A stretch of 64,000 nucleotides of DNA from Streptomyces violaceusniger (lineage in GTDB: Bacteria; Actinomycetota; Actinomycetes; Streptomycetales; Streptomycetaceae), in contig BJHW01000002.1 of assembly GCA_005405945.1 (NCBI GenBank), positions 558,001-622,000 on the forward strand, written 5' to 3'. The notes under the pieces are model-generated. The model was not told where the DNA came from. It ran no database searches and saw nothing but the letters and a program-made list of their open reading frames with translations. Shown in pieces: positions 9,989-18,380 of the stretch. Numbering within the stretch: the first letter of the stretch is position 1; each line of letters opens with the position of its first letter. Both the position numbers and the translations under genes were made by a program.

Positions 9989-10779
9989 CTATCGCTTGTC
10001 GCGCTGCCCGTCGGCGAGCTGACGGGACGTCTCACCGGCGCCCGCGCCCCGCTGGGCCCGCTCGGCGATGCTCGGGAACAGCCCACCGATGGCGCTGCCC
10101 AGGCGCAGCTCCAGCGGGGCCACGTTCACCTCGGCCCGGTTGCGCTCGATCGCCCGGATGGTCGCGGCCGCCACCCGCCGGGTGGAGATCGTACGGACCC
10201 CGGTGGGCAGGGACGTACCCGCGTCGGCGAACATCCCGGCGTCGCCCACGAATCCGGGCTGCACCAGCGAAACCCCGACCCCCGTGCCGTGCAGGTCCTG
10301 CCGCAGCCCGAGGGTGAAGCCGCGCAGCCCGAACTTGGCCGCGTTGTAGAGCGCCGCGCCGGGGAGGCCGTACGGCCCGACAGGGAGCCGATCATCACCA
10401 GGTGGCCGGAGCCCGCCTCCACCATGCGCGGGGCCATCAGCCGGGACAGCAGTACCGGCGCGCGCAGATTGACGTCGAGGGCGCGGTCCAGCTCCTCGGG
10501 CCGGTAGTCCAGGACCGGGCCGCTGGAGGGCAGCGCGGCGTTGGCGATCAGGATCCGGGCCTCCGCCGCCTCCTCGACGAGCCGCTCCACATCGGACCGT
10601 TCGGCCAGATCGGCGACGATCGCCCGGCCGCCCAGCCGCTCGGCCAGCGGCCGCAGCACCTCCTCACGGCGCCCGGTGAGCAGCAACTTGGCGCCCTTGG
10701 CCGCGAACGCGCGGGCCAGTGTCTGGCCGATGCCGCCGGTGGCGCCGGTGAGCAGGACGGTCGTGCCGGCGATCCGCAT
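9989..10779 (-). CDS. SDR family NAD(P)-dependent oxidoreductase (frameshifted)
   Basis: A classical short-chain dehydrogenase/reductase of about 263 residues. The cofactor motif TGATGGIGQTLA sits near residues 10-20, NAALPSSGP occupies the NAG position, and the catalytic Ser (MIGSLSG) precedes a YNAAKFGLRGF segment carrying the Tyr-x3-Lys pair. That segment appears only after repair of one missing G near 10370 (ASPGAALYNAAKFG). The C-terminus QPGFVGDAGMFADAG matches subgroup members annotated as fatty-acyl or general ketoreductases. The start at 10779 is preceded by GGAGGAG. The substrate is unknown. Confidence 0.88.
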
Positions 10780-11320
10780 GCGATCTCCTCCGGTTACGGT
10801 CGAGTACGTTCCGGGCACGGTACTGCGTATGCGCTTCGCGCCGGGCATGGGCCCCGCCCCCCGTACACGCGCGGCGGCCTCCGGCGGGCGCGCCCGGCCC
10901 AGCAGCTCCGTCCCGCCCCTGTAACGCGCGTGGCGGTCCGCGACGGCGTGTCGCCGGTCCTCCCGTCGGCGTGGGGCCTCTCCGTTGCGCGGGGCGGCCG
11001 TGTCCTGGTGCGTGCTGGTGTCGGGTCGTGCGCCGGGGCGTCGGGCTGTAGGGACCCGGGCTCGTACGCGTCGGTGGCCGTGGGCCTACGGGCCCCGGAG
11101 GAGAGCCGTCCCGGTGAGGCGCAGCCTCGGGGTGGCCAGGGGGGTGTCCACCGCGTGGCAGGGGCCCCGCCCCCGGACCCCGGTGGCCTCCGCCCCCGGA
11201 CCCCGGTGGCCTCCGCCCCCGGGACCTCGGTGGTCGACGACGAGCCGACCGTCGTCGCGATCAGCCCACCGGCCAGGGCGCCAACCGTGTCACCTGCGAC
11301 GCGGTGGTCGAGCGGCCGGC

Positions 11321-11380
11321 CGGTGAGCAGGAGACCGGTGAGCAGGAGACCGGTGAGCAGGAGACCGGTGAGCAGGGGCC
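11321..11380. repeat. 15-bp tandem repeat, four copies
   Basis: Unit CGGTGAGCAGGAGAC at 11321, 11336 and 11351 is perfect. The fourth copy at 11366 diverges at its end (AGGGGCC). As the unit length is a multiple of three, all frames stay open across it. Confidence 0.9.
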
Positions 11381-11399
11381 AGAGTGGCCGCGGGGTGGG

Positions 11400-11596
11400 C
11401 ACTGTTCGTGGCGGGCGTCGCCGCCGTGAATACCTGCACCGGCACTCCGGGCGCAGCGGACGCCCGCGCGCATCCGACTCGCCCGGCCGGGGCCTGGGGC
11501 CGAGCCCCCACGCGGCGGAGCCGCATATCGATGCTGCCGGGAAGGGGCGGGGAGGGGAACAGCCCGCGGCAGGCGCCACGATCCGTCAGAAGGACC
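11400..11596. repeat. Dispersed Streptomyces-type intergenic repeat, copy 1
   Basis: Contains the GCGGCGGAGCCGCATATCGA motif and the GTCGCCGCCGTGAATACCTG motif, both of which recur in altered form at 32803-33319; the first recurs at about 38900. As in the 33 kb copy, it abuts the 3' end of a minus-strand gene and contains AAGGGGCGGGGAGGGG. Confidence 0.6.
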
Positions 11597-12766
11597 CTAG
11601 CCCTCGCGGGGCGCCGGAGTGCCCAGCCCGTAGACGCGGCGAGCGTTGTCCGCGCCCAGCAGCGCCGCCACCCGGCGGGCGTCGCGGCGCGACCAGGCGC
11701 CCTCCGCGACCCAGTGGGTCAGCAGCCCGGTCAGCGCCTCCCGGAAGAGTCGCGCCCCCACCACGTACAGTTCGGGCAGACCATAGGCGTCGGTCGAGAA
11801 GAGCACCTTGCCGAACGGGGCGAGCTCCAGCATCTCGGCGAGCACCGCCCCGGCCCGCGCCCCGGTGTGCGACAGGGCCAGCCCCACATCGGCGTACACA
11901 TGTGGGAAGACGGCGGCCAGATAGGCGGCGCCGCGGTGGTACGGATAGCCGTGCAGCAGGATCAGCGTGCAGCCCGTGGGGCGCACGGCGCGGATGAAGT
12001 CGGTGAGGGCGAGCGGATCGCAGCGGTCCAGCCGCAGATCGGGATCGCCGAACCCGGTGTGCAGTTGCAGCGGCAGCCCGGTGTACGCCGCCGACCACAG
12101 CAGATGGCGCAGCAGCACGGGGTCGGTGACCCGGGCGGCGGCGGTGCCGCCCTGGGCGCGGCGGGCGAGCCAGTGCTCGGCGGCGGTGTGGACGGCGCCG
12201 GGGCCCGGCGGGTCGGGCTCGAAGTCCAGGCCGTAGCGGTAGGCGGCCACCGACTTGAAACCGGACGCCGTACGGGCCGCCTCCCGGATCCCGTCCGCCA
12301 CCCCCGTCAGGAAGTCGTCGGCGGTCAGCGAGGCGTCGGCGATCCGCTCCGCCAGCTGCTCCAGCCGGACGATCTCATGGGCGGTGCCGCCCGCCGCGAG
12401 GGCCAGCTCCTGAGGGGTGGTCAGGTTCCCCGGCAGCCCGGTGTCCACCAGGAACTCGCTGATCCCGGCGGCGCTCAGCAGCCGCCGGGTCACCTCCCGC
12501 GCGCCCAGCTCGCGCCGCCGGGCGAGGTAGGGGGCGGGCGGGCAGTGCGGTTCGAGGTCCAGCAGCGGCGGGCACCAGCGGCGCACCGCGAACCCCAGCT
12601 GGCTGTCGAAGAAGGTGGTGCCGAGCGCCGCGGGCGCGTCGGATTCGGTCAGGAACGCCTCGAACGCGGCCGAGCCCAGCTCGGAGCGGGCCACCCCATG
12701 GCAGTGGTGGTCCACCAGCGGCGGCAGCGGCGGCTCGGTCGGATCCGTCTGCTCGGCGGCCTCCAT
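11597..12766 (-). CDS. Amidohydrolase family protein (FluG N-terminal-domain-like)
   Basis: A 389-residue metal-dependent amidohydrolase. VDHHCHGVA near residue 18 is the HxH metal motif of strand 1, LQLHTGFGD near 245 and LLHGYPYHRG near 280 supply further ligands, and FSTDAYGLPE near 330 the late aspartate. Its start lies three bases after the stop of the glutamine-synthetase-like gene, so the two are translationally coupled. In fungal FluG and several bacterial proteins these two domains are fused, so the pair probably handles one pathway. A gamma-glutamylated amine being made and later hydrolysed is the best guess; that role is inferred. Confidence 0.85.
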   Translation of the reverse strand: MEAAEQTDPTEPPLPPLVDHHCHGVARSELGSAAFEAFLTESDAPAALGTTFFDSQLGFAVRRWCPPLLDLEPHCPPAPYLARRRELGAREVTRRLLSAAGISEFLVDTGLPGNLTTPQELALAAGGTAHEIVRLEQLAERIADASLTADDFLTGVADGIREAARTASGFKSVAAYRYGLDFEPDPPGPGAVHTAAEHWLARRAQGGTAAARVTDPVLLRHLLWSAAYTGLPLQLHTGFGDPDLRLDRCDPLALTDFIRAVRPTGCTLILLHGYPYHRGAAYLAAVFPHVYADVGLALSHTGARAGAVLAEMLELAPFGKVLFSTDAYGLPELYVVGARLFREALTGLLTHWVAEGAWSRRDARRVAALLGADNARRVYGLGTPAPREG

Positions 12767-12769
12767 CGG

Positions 12770-14127
12770 TCAGTACCGCCTCCGGGTCGCGGCGGCGATC
12801 TCGCCCGGGGACGACTTCTCGAACAGGGCGGACTCCGCCCGGCGCACCGCGGCGATGGACTCGAAGAGCGGATCGCCCAGCGCCTCGCGCAGCACGGTCG
12901 AGTCCTCGAAGTGCTCCAGCGCCGTCAGCAGCGAGGTGGGCAGCCGCCGCTCGCGTCCCTCGACGGCCGGGTCCCCGGAGACGGGTGGGGGCAGGGAGAG
13001 CCCGGAGTCCATCCCGCCGAGGCCCGCGGCGATGACCGCGCCCGCAACCACATAGGGGTTGGCCGCCGGGTCGAAGGACTTGATCTCGGCGTTGGAGGCG
13101 CCCGGGTCGTCCGGTGCGCCGGTGATGAAGCGCACCGCGGCCTCCCGGTTCTCCAGCCCCCAGCACTGGTACGCCCCCGCCCAGCGGGAGGGCTCGAGCC
13201 GGAGGTAGCTCGCGGGGGAGGGCGCGCCGATGGCGAGCAGGGCGGGCAGCTCGCGCAGCACCCCGGCGAGGAACGCCTCGGCCGTCGCGGTCATGCCGTG
13301 CGGCCCGTCGCCGTCCCGGCACAGATTGCGGTCCCCCTGCCACAGGCTCAGATGGAGATGGGCGCCGTTGCCGACCCCGCCCGGTTCCACCACCGGGCCG
13401 AACATCGGGTTGAGCCCGGCCCGCCCGGAGCACGCCCGGATCGTCTCCCGCACCAGTACGGCGAGATCGGCGGCGCCGACCGGATCGGCGGGCGCCAGGG
13501 ACACCTCGAACTGCCCGGGGAGTACTCCGGATGGAGCTGGTGCACCTCGGTGTGTTGCGCGTCCAGCGCGCCGAGCAGATCGGCGAGGTAGTCGGCGAGG
13601 TCGACCATCCGCGCCATGCCGTAGGCGGGGCCCGCGGTGGGGTAGCGCGGCGGGTCCTGGTCCGGGTCGCCCGTGGTGACGACCCACTCGGTCTCGAACC
13701 CCATGCGCACGGTCAGCCCCCGCTCCCGCGCCCGCTCGGCCATCCGCCGGGCGAACAGCCGCTGGCAGACGGGGTGCGCCCGGCCCCGCTGGTCGTACCG
13801 GTCGACCGGGGCCCAGGCCCAGCCGGGCTGCGCGGCAAGCGGGGTGAGCCGGCCCAGGTCGGGGACGAGCCGCAGATCCCCGTCCGGGCCGCCGACATGG
13901 CGGCTGCTGGTCATGGAGTCGTCCACGAGATAGACGTCGAAGACGGGGGACATCCCGACCCCGCGCCCCGCGGCATGGGGCAGCCGCGCGGTGGGCACGG
14001 ACTTCACCCGGGTCAGGCCCGCGTTGTCCACCCAGGTGAGCGCGATGGCCCGGATGCCGTTCGCGGTGAGCCGCTCGGCCTCCTGCCGAGCCCGTGCGTA
14101 TGCCTGCTCGCGATCCCCGGTCCCCAT
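12770..14127 (-). CDS. Glutamine-synthetase-like gamma-glutamyl ligase (frameshifted)
   Basis: Member of the glutamine synthetase superfamily, about 452 residues, closer to the GlnA3/GlnA4 or FluG C-terminal type than to true GlnA. Visible segments are the beta-grasp ALTWVDNAGLTRVKSVP, the metal-binding GFETEW, VEPGGVGNGAHLHLSLW (HxH plus ATP loop), LRLEPSRWAGAYQCWGLENREAAVR, and AEIKSFDPAANPYVVAGAVIAAG. The frame breaks near 13527: one missing C in a CCCC run turns EYSPGQFEVSLAP into EYSPGSSR. The start at 14127 has GAGGAGG upstream. Such enzymes glutamylate ethanolamine or polyamines in Streptomyces; which amine applies here is unknown. Confidence 0.85.
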
Positions 14128-14230
14128 GGGCGCCTCCTCAGCCACGTCCTGTACGCCGAGACTATTGCCTGCGGACGGTCTTGTGGTGACGCGTTGTCCC
14201 GATCGCATACGGGGTGTGACGGTGGCTTAT

Positions 14231-14256
14231 GCCGGTCGGGGGTTGACACGACCGGC
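14231..14256. other. Inverted repeat, candidate left-end hairpin of the IS element
   Basis: GCCGGTCG (14231-14238) and its complement CGACCGGC (14249-14256) enclose a loop that includes TTGACA. It lies just beyond the tnpA remnant, where an IS200/IS605 left-end hairpin would be expected. It could instead belong to the promoter of the glutamyl-ligase gene. Confidence 0.3.
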
Positions 14257-14326
14257 CGGGGCGTCGAGGGGGTCGGCCCGTCCGTCGAGGCGTCCGGTTT
14301 CGGCCACGGAGCGCAGACCGCCTACG

Positions 14327-14506
14327 TCATCTGGCCCCCTCCCGGAGGGTGTCGGCGAGGGAGGCGAGATACATCTCGAGGGCCTGGCCGGGCTCGCGCA
14401 CCGTCGACCCCGACAACTTCTCGACCTTCTCCGTCACGAAAACCAAATGTGCGTGAAGGGCGAAAGTGCAGTGTCGACCGGTACGGATGTTCTGATACCC
14501 GGCCAT
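14327..14506 (-). pseudogene. tnpA: Truncated IS200/IS605 tnpA transposase remnant
   Basis: A 59-codon frame, divergent from tnpB. Its first 30 residues, MAGYQNIRTGRHCTFALHAH then LVFVTEK, match the N-terminus of IS200/IS605 Y1 transposases (usually about 130-150 residues). The catalytic HUH motif and the Tyr helix are missing. After residue 30 the sequence continues as KVEKLSGSTVREPGQALEMY and ends TLREGAR, which is not TnpA and probably comes from another gene joined by an internal deletion. It cannot encode an active transposase. The divergent tnpA-tnpB order is that of the IS605 subgroup. Confidence 0.7.
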
Positions 14507-14522
14507 AGCCTATCAGAGTAGG

Positions 14523-15749
14523 GTGATCGGCATGCAGTTGAGGTACAGCTTCCGCCTGTACCCGAACGGTCCTCAGCGCTCAGCGCTGGCCAGGGCGTTC
14601 GGGTGTGCGCGGGTGGTCTACAACGATGCGCTCCGCGCCCGTGAGACCGCCCGCGCCGCAGGCGACGCGTTCCCGAAGACCGGGGACCTGTCCAAGCTGC
14701 TGATCACCGAGGCCAAGCTCACCGAACAGCGTGCGTGGCTCGGCGAGGTGTCCGCTGTCGTGCTCCAGCAGTCCCTGCGGGACCTGGACGCCGCGTACCG
14801 GAACTTCTTCGACGGGCTGAAGGGCAAGCGCCCGCGCATGGGCGCGCCCCGGTTGAAGTCCCGCAAGGACAACCGGCAGACCGTTCGGTTCACCGCGAAC
14901 GCCCGATGGAAGGTCACCGTCGGCGGGGACCTGTCCTTGCCGAAGATCGGGGACGTGCGGGTGAAGTGGTCCCGCGGCCTTCCCTCGGTCCCCTCCACGG
15001 TGACCGTGATCAAGGACGCGGCCGGAAGGTACTTCGCGAGCTTCGTTGTGGAGACCGAGCCCGTCACGTCGGTCGAGAGCGACAGGGCCGTCGGCATCGA
15101 CCTGGGGCTGGGGCATTTCACCGTCTTGTCCGACGGCACGAAGATCGATGCTCCTCGCTTCCTGCGCCGGGCCGAGAAGAAGCTCAAGCGCGCACAGCAG
15201 GCCCTCAGCCGCAAGGCGAAGGGCTCGAACAACCGGAACAAGGCCCGCATCAAGGTCGCCCGCGCTCACGCGCGGGTCACCGATGCGCGGCGCGAGTTCC
15301 ACCACCAGCTCTCCACCCGGCTGATCCGCGATAACCAAGCGGTCGCGGTGGAAGACCTGGCGGTGAAGGGGCTCGCCCGTACGCGCCTGGCCAAGTCCGT
15401 GCACGACGCTGGATGGTCCGCGTTCGTGACGATGCTGGAGTACAAGGCCGCGAAGTTCGGCCGCGGCTTCCACCGCATCGGACGGTTCGAGCCGACCTCC
15501 CAGGTCTGCTCGCAGTGCGGTGTCAAGGACGGCCCCAAGTCCCTGCACATCCGAGTGTGGGAATGCCGGGCCTGCGGAGCCGTCCTCGACCGGGACATCA
15601 ACGCGGCGGTCAACGTCGCCAAGGCCGCCGGACTGGCGGTGTCAGCCTGTCGAGCGCAGGTAAGACCGGTACTCCTACCGGCCCAGCGCGGTGAAGCAGG
15701 AACCCACCGAGACGGTCAGCCGACCGTGGTAGGAATCCACGGCATTTAG
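14523..15749 (+). CDS. tnpB: IS200/IS605 family TnpB, RNA-guided endonuclease
   Basis: A 408-residue TnpB, the Cas12 ancestor that cuts DNA using an omegaRNA guide and favours retention of its element. The start is GTG 14523 or ATG 14532. The N-terminal OrfB HTH region (YSFRLYPNGPQRSALARAF) is followed by the split RuvC domain with D193 (VGIDLGLG), E277 (VAVEDLAVKGL) and D358 (LDRDINAAVN). The zinc finger C329-x2-C332 and C348-x2-C351 lies between the last two. All three catalytic acids are present and no frameshift is seen, unlike many neighbours, so it may be active. The long tail after residue 375 overlaps the region that encodes the omegaRNA scaffold. Confidence 0.95.
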   Translation: MIGMQLRYSFRLYPNGPQRSALARAFGCARVVYNDALRARETARAAGDAFPKTGDLSKLLITEAKLTEQRAWLGEVSAVVLQQSLRDLDAAYRNFFDGLKGKRPRMGAPRLKSRKDNRQTVRFTANARWKVTVGGDLSLPKIGDVRVKWSRGLPSVPSTVTVIKDAAGRYFASFVVETEPVTSVESDRAVGIDLGLGHFTVLSDGTKIDAPRFLRRAEKKLKRAQQALSRKAKGSNNRNKARIKVARAHARVTDARREFHHQLSTRLIRDNQAVAVEDLAVKGLARTRLAKSVHDAGWSAFVTMLEYKAAKFGRGFHRIGRFEPTSQVCSQCGVKDGPKSLHIRVWECRACGAVLDRDINAAVNVAKAAGLAVSACRAQVRPVLLPAQRGEAGTHRDGQPTVVGIHGI

Positions 15750-15790
15750 GCCGGGGAGCGGAAGTCAAATCCTCAGCATCATCGGCGTCG
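15640..15790 (+). ncRNA. Candidate omegaRNA (reRNA) of TnpB
   Basis: In this family the guide RNA comes from the 3' part of tnpB plus the right end, and its guide segment is the host DNA just past the right end. Here the scaffold would span the end of tnpB and the hairpin at 15738-15756. The guide would begin at about 15769 with ATCCTCAGCATCATCGGC, which is transporter sequence. The extent is estimated from the family architecture, not seen directly. Confidence 0.5.
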
Positions 15791-17073
15791 CGCTCCCGCT
15801 CCTCACCGCCGACTACCACCTCAACTCCTTCGACGCCGGAGTGATCGGCTCCGCCTCCCTGGTCGGCATGTTCGCCGGAGGGCTGGTCTTCGGCTATGTG
15901 ACCGACCGGGTCGGGCGGCAGAAGGTCTATCTCTTCGACATCGCCGCCTTCATCCTGCTCTCCGCGGCCCAGTTCTTCGTCACCGACCCCTGGCAGCTGA
16001 CCGTATTGCGCTTCCTCATGGGCATCGCCATCGGTGCCGACTTCGCGATCGCGGGCACCATCGCGTCCGAGTTCGCGCCGCGAAACTCCCGGGGACCGCT
16101 GCTGGTCATCATGGTCACCATGTGGTCGGTCGGCGCCGCCGTCGCGTACGTCGTCGGCTGGGCGATGTTGTCCTCCGGCCACGACGACTGGCGCTGGATG
16201 CTCGCGAGCAGTGCGATACCCGCCGTCCTCATCCTCCTGCTGCGCTTCGGCACCCCCGAGTCCCCGCGCTGGCTGCTCAGCAAGGGCCGCGGCAAGGAGG
16301 CGGAGGCCGTGCTGAAGCAGATGCTCGGCCCGGACGCGACCCTGGACGACCTGGAGGCCGACACCGCCTCGCGCACCCGCTACGGCGACATCTTCCGCGG
16401 CGCCTATCTGCGGCGGACCGTTTTCGTCAGCGTCTTCTGGGCCTGTCAGCTGCTGCCGATCTACGCCATCACCACCTACGAACCCACCATCCTGTCCTCC
16501 TTCGGACTGGCCGACGGCAACGACTCCTACCTCGGCTCGGTCGTGGTGCAGATCTTCTTCGTGCTCGGCTCGCTCTCGGGGATCCTGGTCATCAACAAGG
16601 GGCGGCGCACCCTGCTCCTGTGGAGCTTCGGTCTCTCCGCGATCCCCCTGCTCTGCCTCGCCGCCCTCGCCCACCCCTCACCGGCCGTCGTGATCGTCCT
16701 CTTCGCGGCCTTCGGCGTGGCGTGCTTCTCCAGCCAGTGTCTTCAGGCCATCTACCCCTCCGAGCTGTTCCCGACCGGGGTCCGGGCCACCGCCAACGGC
16801 TTCGCCACCGGCATCAGCCGCGTCGGCGCCGCCATCGGCACCTGGGGAGCGCCCGTCGTCCTCGACCACAGCACCCGGCTGGCCATGCTCCTCGGCGCGG
16901 TGATCTGCGCCATCGGCTGGGGAACGTCGTACGTCCTCGCCCCGGAGACCAGCGGGCTCACCCTCGCCGACGCCAGTGCGGCGGACGCGGACCACAGCCC
17001 CCGCGGGCGACCGCGTGCCGGCCGTGACACCTCTTCGACCACACGGTCCCCCGCGGTGAAGGAGCCCTCATGA
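15769..17073 (+). pseudogene. Sugar-porter MFS transporter, 5' end lost at the IS junction
   Basis: A major facilitator of the sugar porter type: GYVTDRVGRQKVY (loop 2-3 motif), TPESPRWLLSKGRG after helix 6, and APETSGLTLADAS after helix 12. Coding similarity starts directly at the IS right end (ILSIIGVALPLLTADYHL), inside the first membrane helix, so about 25-30 residues plus the start and promoter are missing and do not occur left of the element. The first start codon in frame is GTG 15841, which would give a protein lacking helix 1. The stop overlaps the next ATG (ATGA), so the pair was an operon. Probably non-functional, unless read from an IS-borne start. Confidence 0.75.
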
Positions 17074-18353
17074 CCTTTCCGGACACCCCGCCCTCCACGG
17101 TCACCATCGTCGGCGGCGGAGTCGTCGGCCTGGCCTGTGCCCACTACCTCAGTGGCGCCGGGCTGCGGGTCACCGTCCTCGAACGCGACCGGCTGGGCAG
17201 CGGCGCGTCCCGCGGCAACGCCGGGGAGGTCTGCCCCGACCTGGTCGAACCGCTGGCCGCGCCCGGTGTCATCGGCACGGCGCTGCGCGGGCTGCACCGC
17301 CGGGACAGCGCACTGGCGATCCACCCCCCGGCCGGTGCCGAACTGCTGCGGTTCCTGGTCCGGTTCGGGATGCGGGCCACCTCGCGCCACTACGCGCGGG
17401 GGCCGCCGCCCTCGGCGCGCTCGCGAGGGGCACCTTCGGGCTCTTCGAGGAGCTGGAGGCGGCCGGTGTGGACGGGGGGCGCACAAGGACGGCTTCCTGT
17501 TCGCCTTCCCCTCCCGCGCGTACGCCGCCGAGGCGCTCGCCGCCTTCCGCCGCCTGGACGCCCCATCGCGCCCGGGGGTGTGCTGGAGGGGGCCCGGCTG
17601 GCGGAGGCGGAGCCCTCGCTCACCGAGGGCGCGCGGGCGGGGTTCGTGGTGGAGCGTCAGTGGTCCCTGGATCCCTCGCTCTTCGTGGACCGGCTCGCCG
17701 AGCGGCTGCGGAGCGACGGGGTGGAGCTGGTCGAAGGGGCGCGTGTCTCATCGATCGTCGACCGGTCCGGCCGGACCGAGGTCCGGACCTCGGCGGGCAC
17801 CTTCCGCGCCGACACGGTGGTGATCGCCGCGGGCATCGGATCGCGGGAGCTGGCGCGGGGGCTCGGCAAGGACATCGACCTGGTGGCGGGCAAGGGCTAC
17901 AGCTTCTCGGTGGCGGCCGAACCGCCGCCCTCCCGCCTGGTCCACCTCGGTGCGGCCAAGGTGGTGCTCACGCCGATGGGCAAGCGGGTCCGGGTCGCCG
18001 GGACGATGGAGTTCGAGCGCGACGCCGACCGGTTCCGGCAGCGGCGCGTCGAGGCCATCGTCGCGGCCGCGCGCCCGTATCTGCGCCATGCCGACTGGGA
18101 CGACCGCCAGGAGGAGTGGGTGGGGCCGCGGCCCATGACCCCCGACGGGCTGCCGCTGATCGGCCCGGTGCCGGGCCACCCCCGGGTGCTGCTGGCCACC
18201 GGGCACAACATGCTGGGGCTGATGCTCGCGCCCGCCACCGGCCGGCTGGTGGCCGGACTGCTGACGGGGACGGCGGATTCCCGGCTTTCCTCCGCTTTTG
18301 ATCCGGTACGGACCGTTCGCCGCTATTCTTGGCGTGTACATGGCGTCCAATGA
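17070..18353 (+). CDS. FAD-dependent oxidoreductase, DAO family (three frame breaks)
   Basis: D-amino-acid dehydrogenase/glycine-oxidase-like flavoprotein of about 428 residues. The N-terminal FAD motif is VTIVGGGVVGLACAHYLS, the middle VVIAAGIGSRELA, and the C-terminal FAD contact is DGLPLIGPVPGHPRVLLATG with GHNMLGLMLAPATG. Residues 110-170 are scrambled by three one-base losses in G runs near 17400, 17480 and 17575. Restoring one G at each gives AAALGALARGTFGLFEELE and HKDGFLFAFPSRAYAAEALA, and the original frame resumes. It is coupled to the truncated transporter by ATGA, suggesting uptake and oxidation of one substrate, possibly an amine or hydroxyproline-type compound. It may be a decayed gene or only badly sequenced. 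Confidence 0.8.
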   Translation: MTFPDTPPSTVTIVGGGVVGLACAHYLSGAGLRVTVLERDRLGSGASRGNAGEVCPDLVEPLAAPGVIGTALRGLHRRDSALAIHPPAGAELLRFLVRFGMRATSRHYARGPPPSARSRGAPSGSSRSWRRPVWTGGAQGRLPVRLPLPRVRRRGARRLPPPGRPIAPGGVLEGARLAEAEPSLTEGARAGFVVERQWSLDPSLFVDRLAERLRSDGVELVEGARVSSIVDRSGRTEVRTSAGTFRADTVVIAAGIGSRELARGLGKDIDLVAGKGYSFSVAAEPPPSRLVHLGAAKVVLTPMGKRVRVAGTMEFERDADRFRQRRVEAIVAAARPYLRHADWDDRQEEWVGPRPMTPDGLPLIGPVPGHPRVLLATGHNMLGLMLAPATGRLVAGLLTGTADSRLSSAFDPVRTVRRYSWRVHGVQ

Positions 18354-18380
18354 GGCGCCCTGACATCCAAGGAGACTCCA

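Larger units (their letters stand above)
10780..11596. other. 817-bp gene-free region with several repeat types
   Basis: Long frames exist on both strands but none resembles a protein. The 261-codon minus frame is a shadow with a repeat-derived LLTGLLLTG tract. The region holds a duplicated CCCCCGGACCCCGGTGGCCT-type unit near 11170-11220, the 15-bp minisatellite at 11321-11380, and a dispersed intergenic repeat from about 11400 to the amidohydrolase stop. The SDR promoter should lie just above 10790. Confidence 0.6.
14327..15768 (+). mobile_element. IS200/IS605-type element (tnpA remnant plus tnpB)
   Basis: The element contains a tnpA remnant, an intact-looking tnpB, and a recognisable right end. 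The tnpB stop is embedded in the right-end hairpin (15738-15756, ATTTA loop), followed by GGGGAGCGGAAGTCAA, the usual terminal form of this family. Host coding sequence for a sugar transporter starts directly after 15768. The left boundary is not certain, because no transporter 5' end lies to the left. The insertion must have been followed by a deletion or rearrangement. Confidence 0.7.

Noticed and set aside
10794..11579. 261-codon minus-strand frame with LLTGLLLTG repeats resembling a membrane helix
   Set aside because: The hydrophobic tract is a translation of the 15-bp minisatellite, and the rest is Pro/Arg/Thr-rich low complexity.
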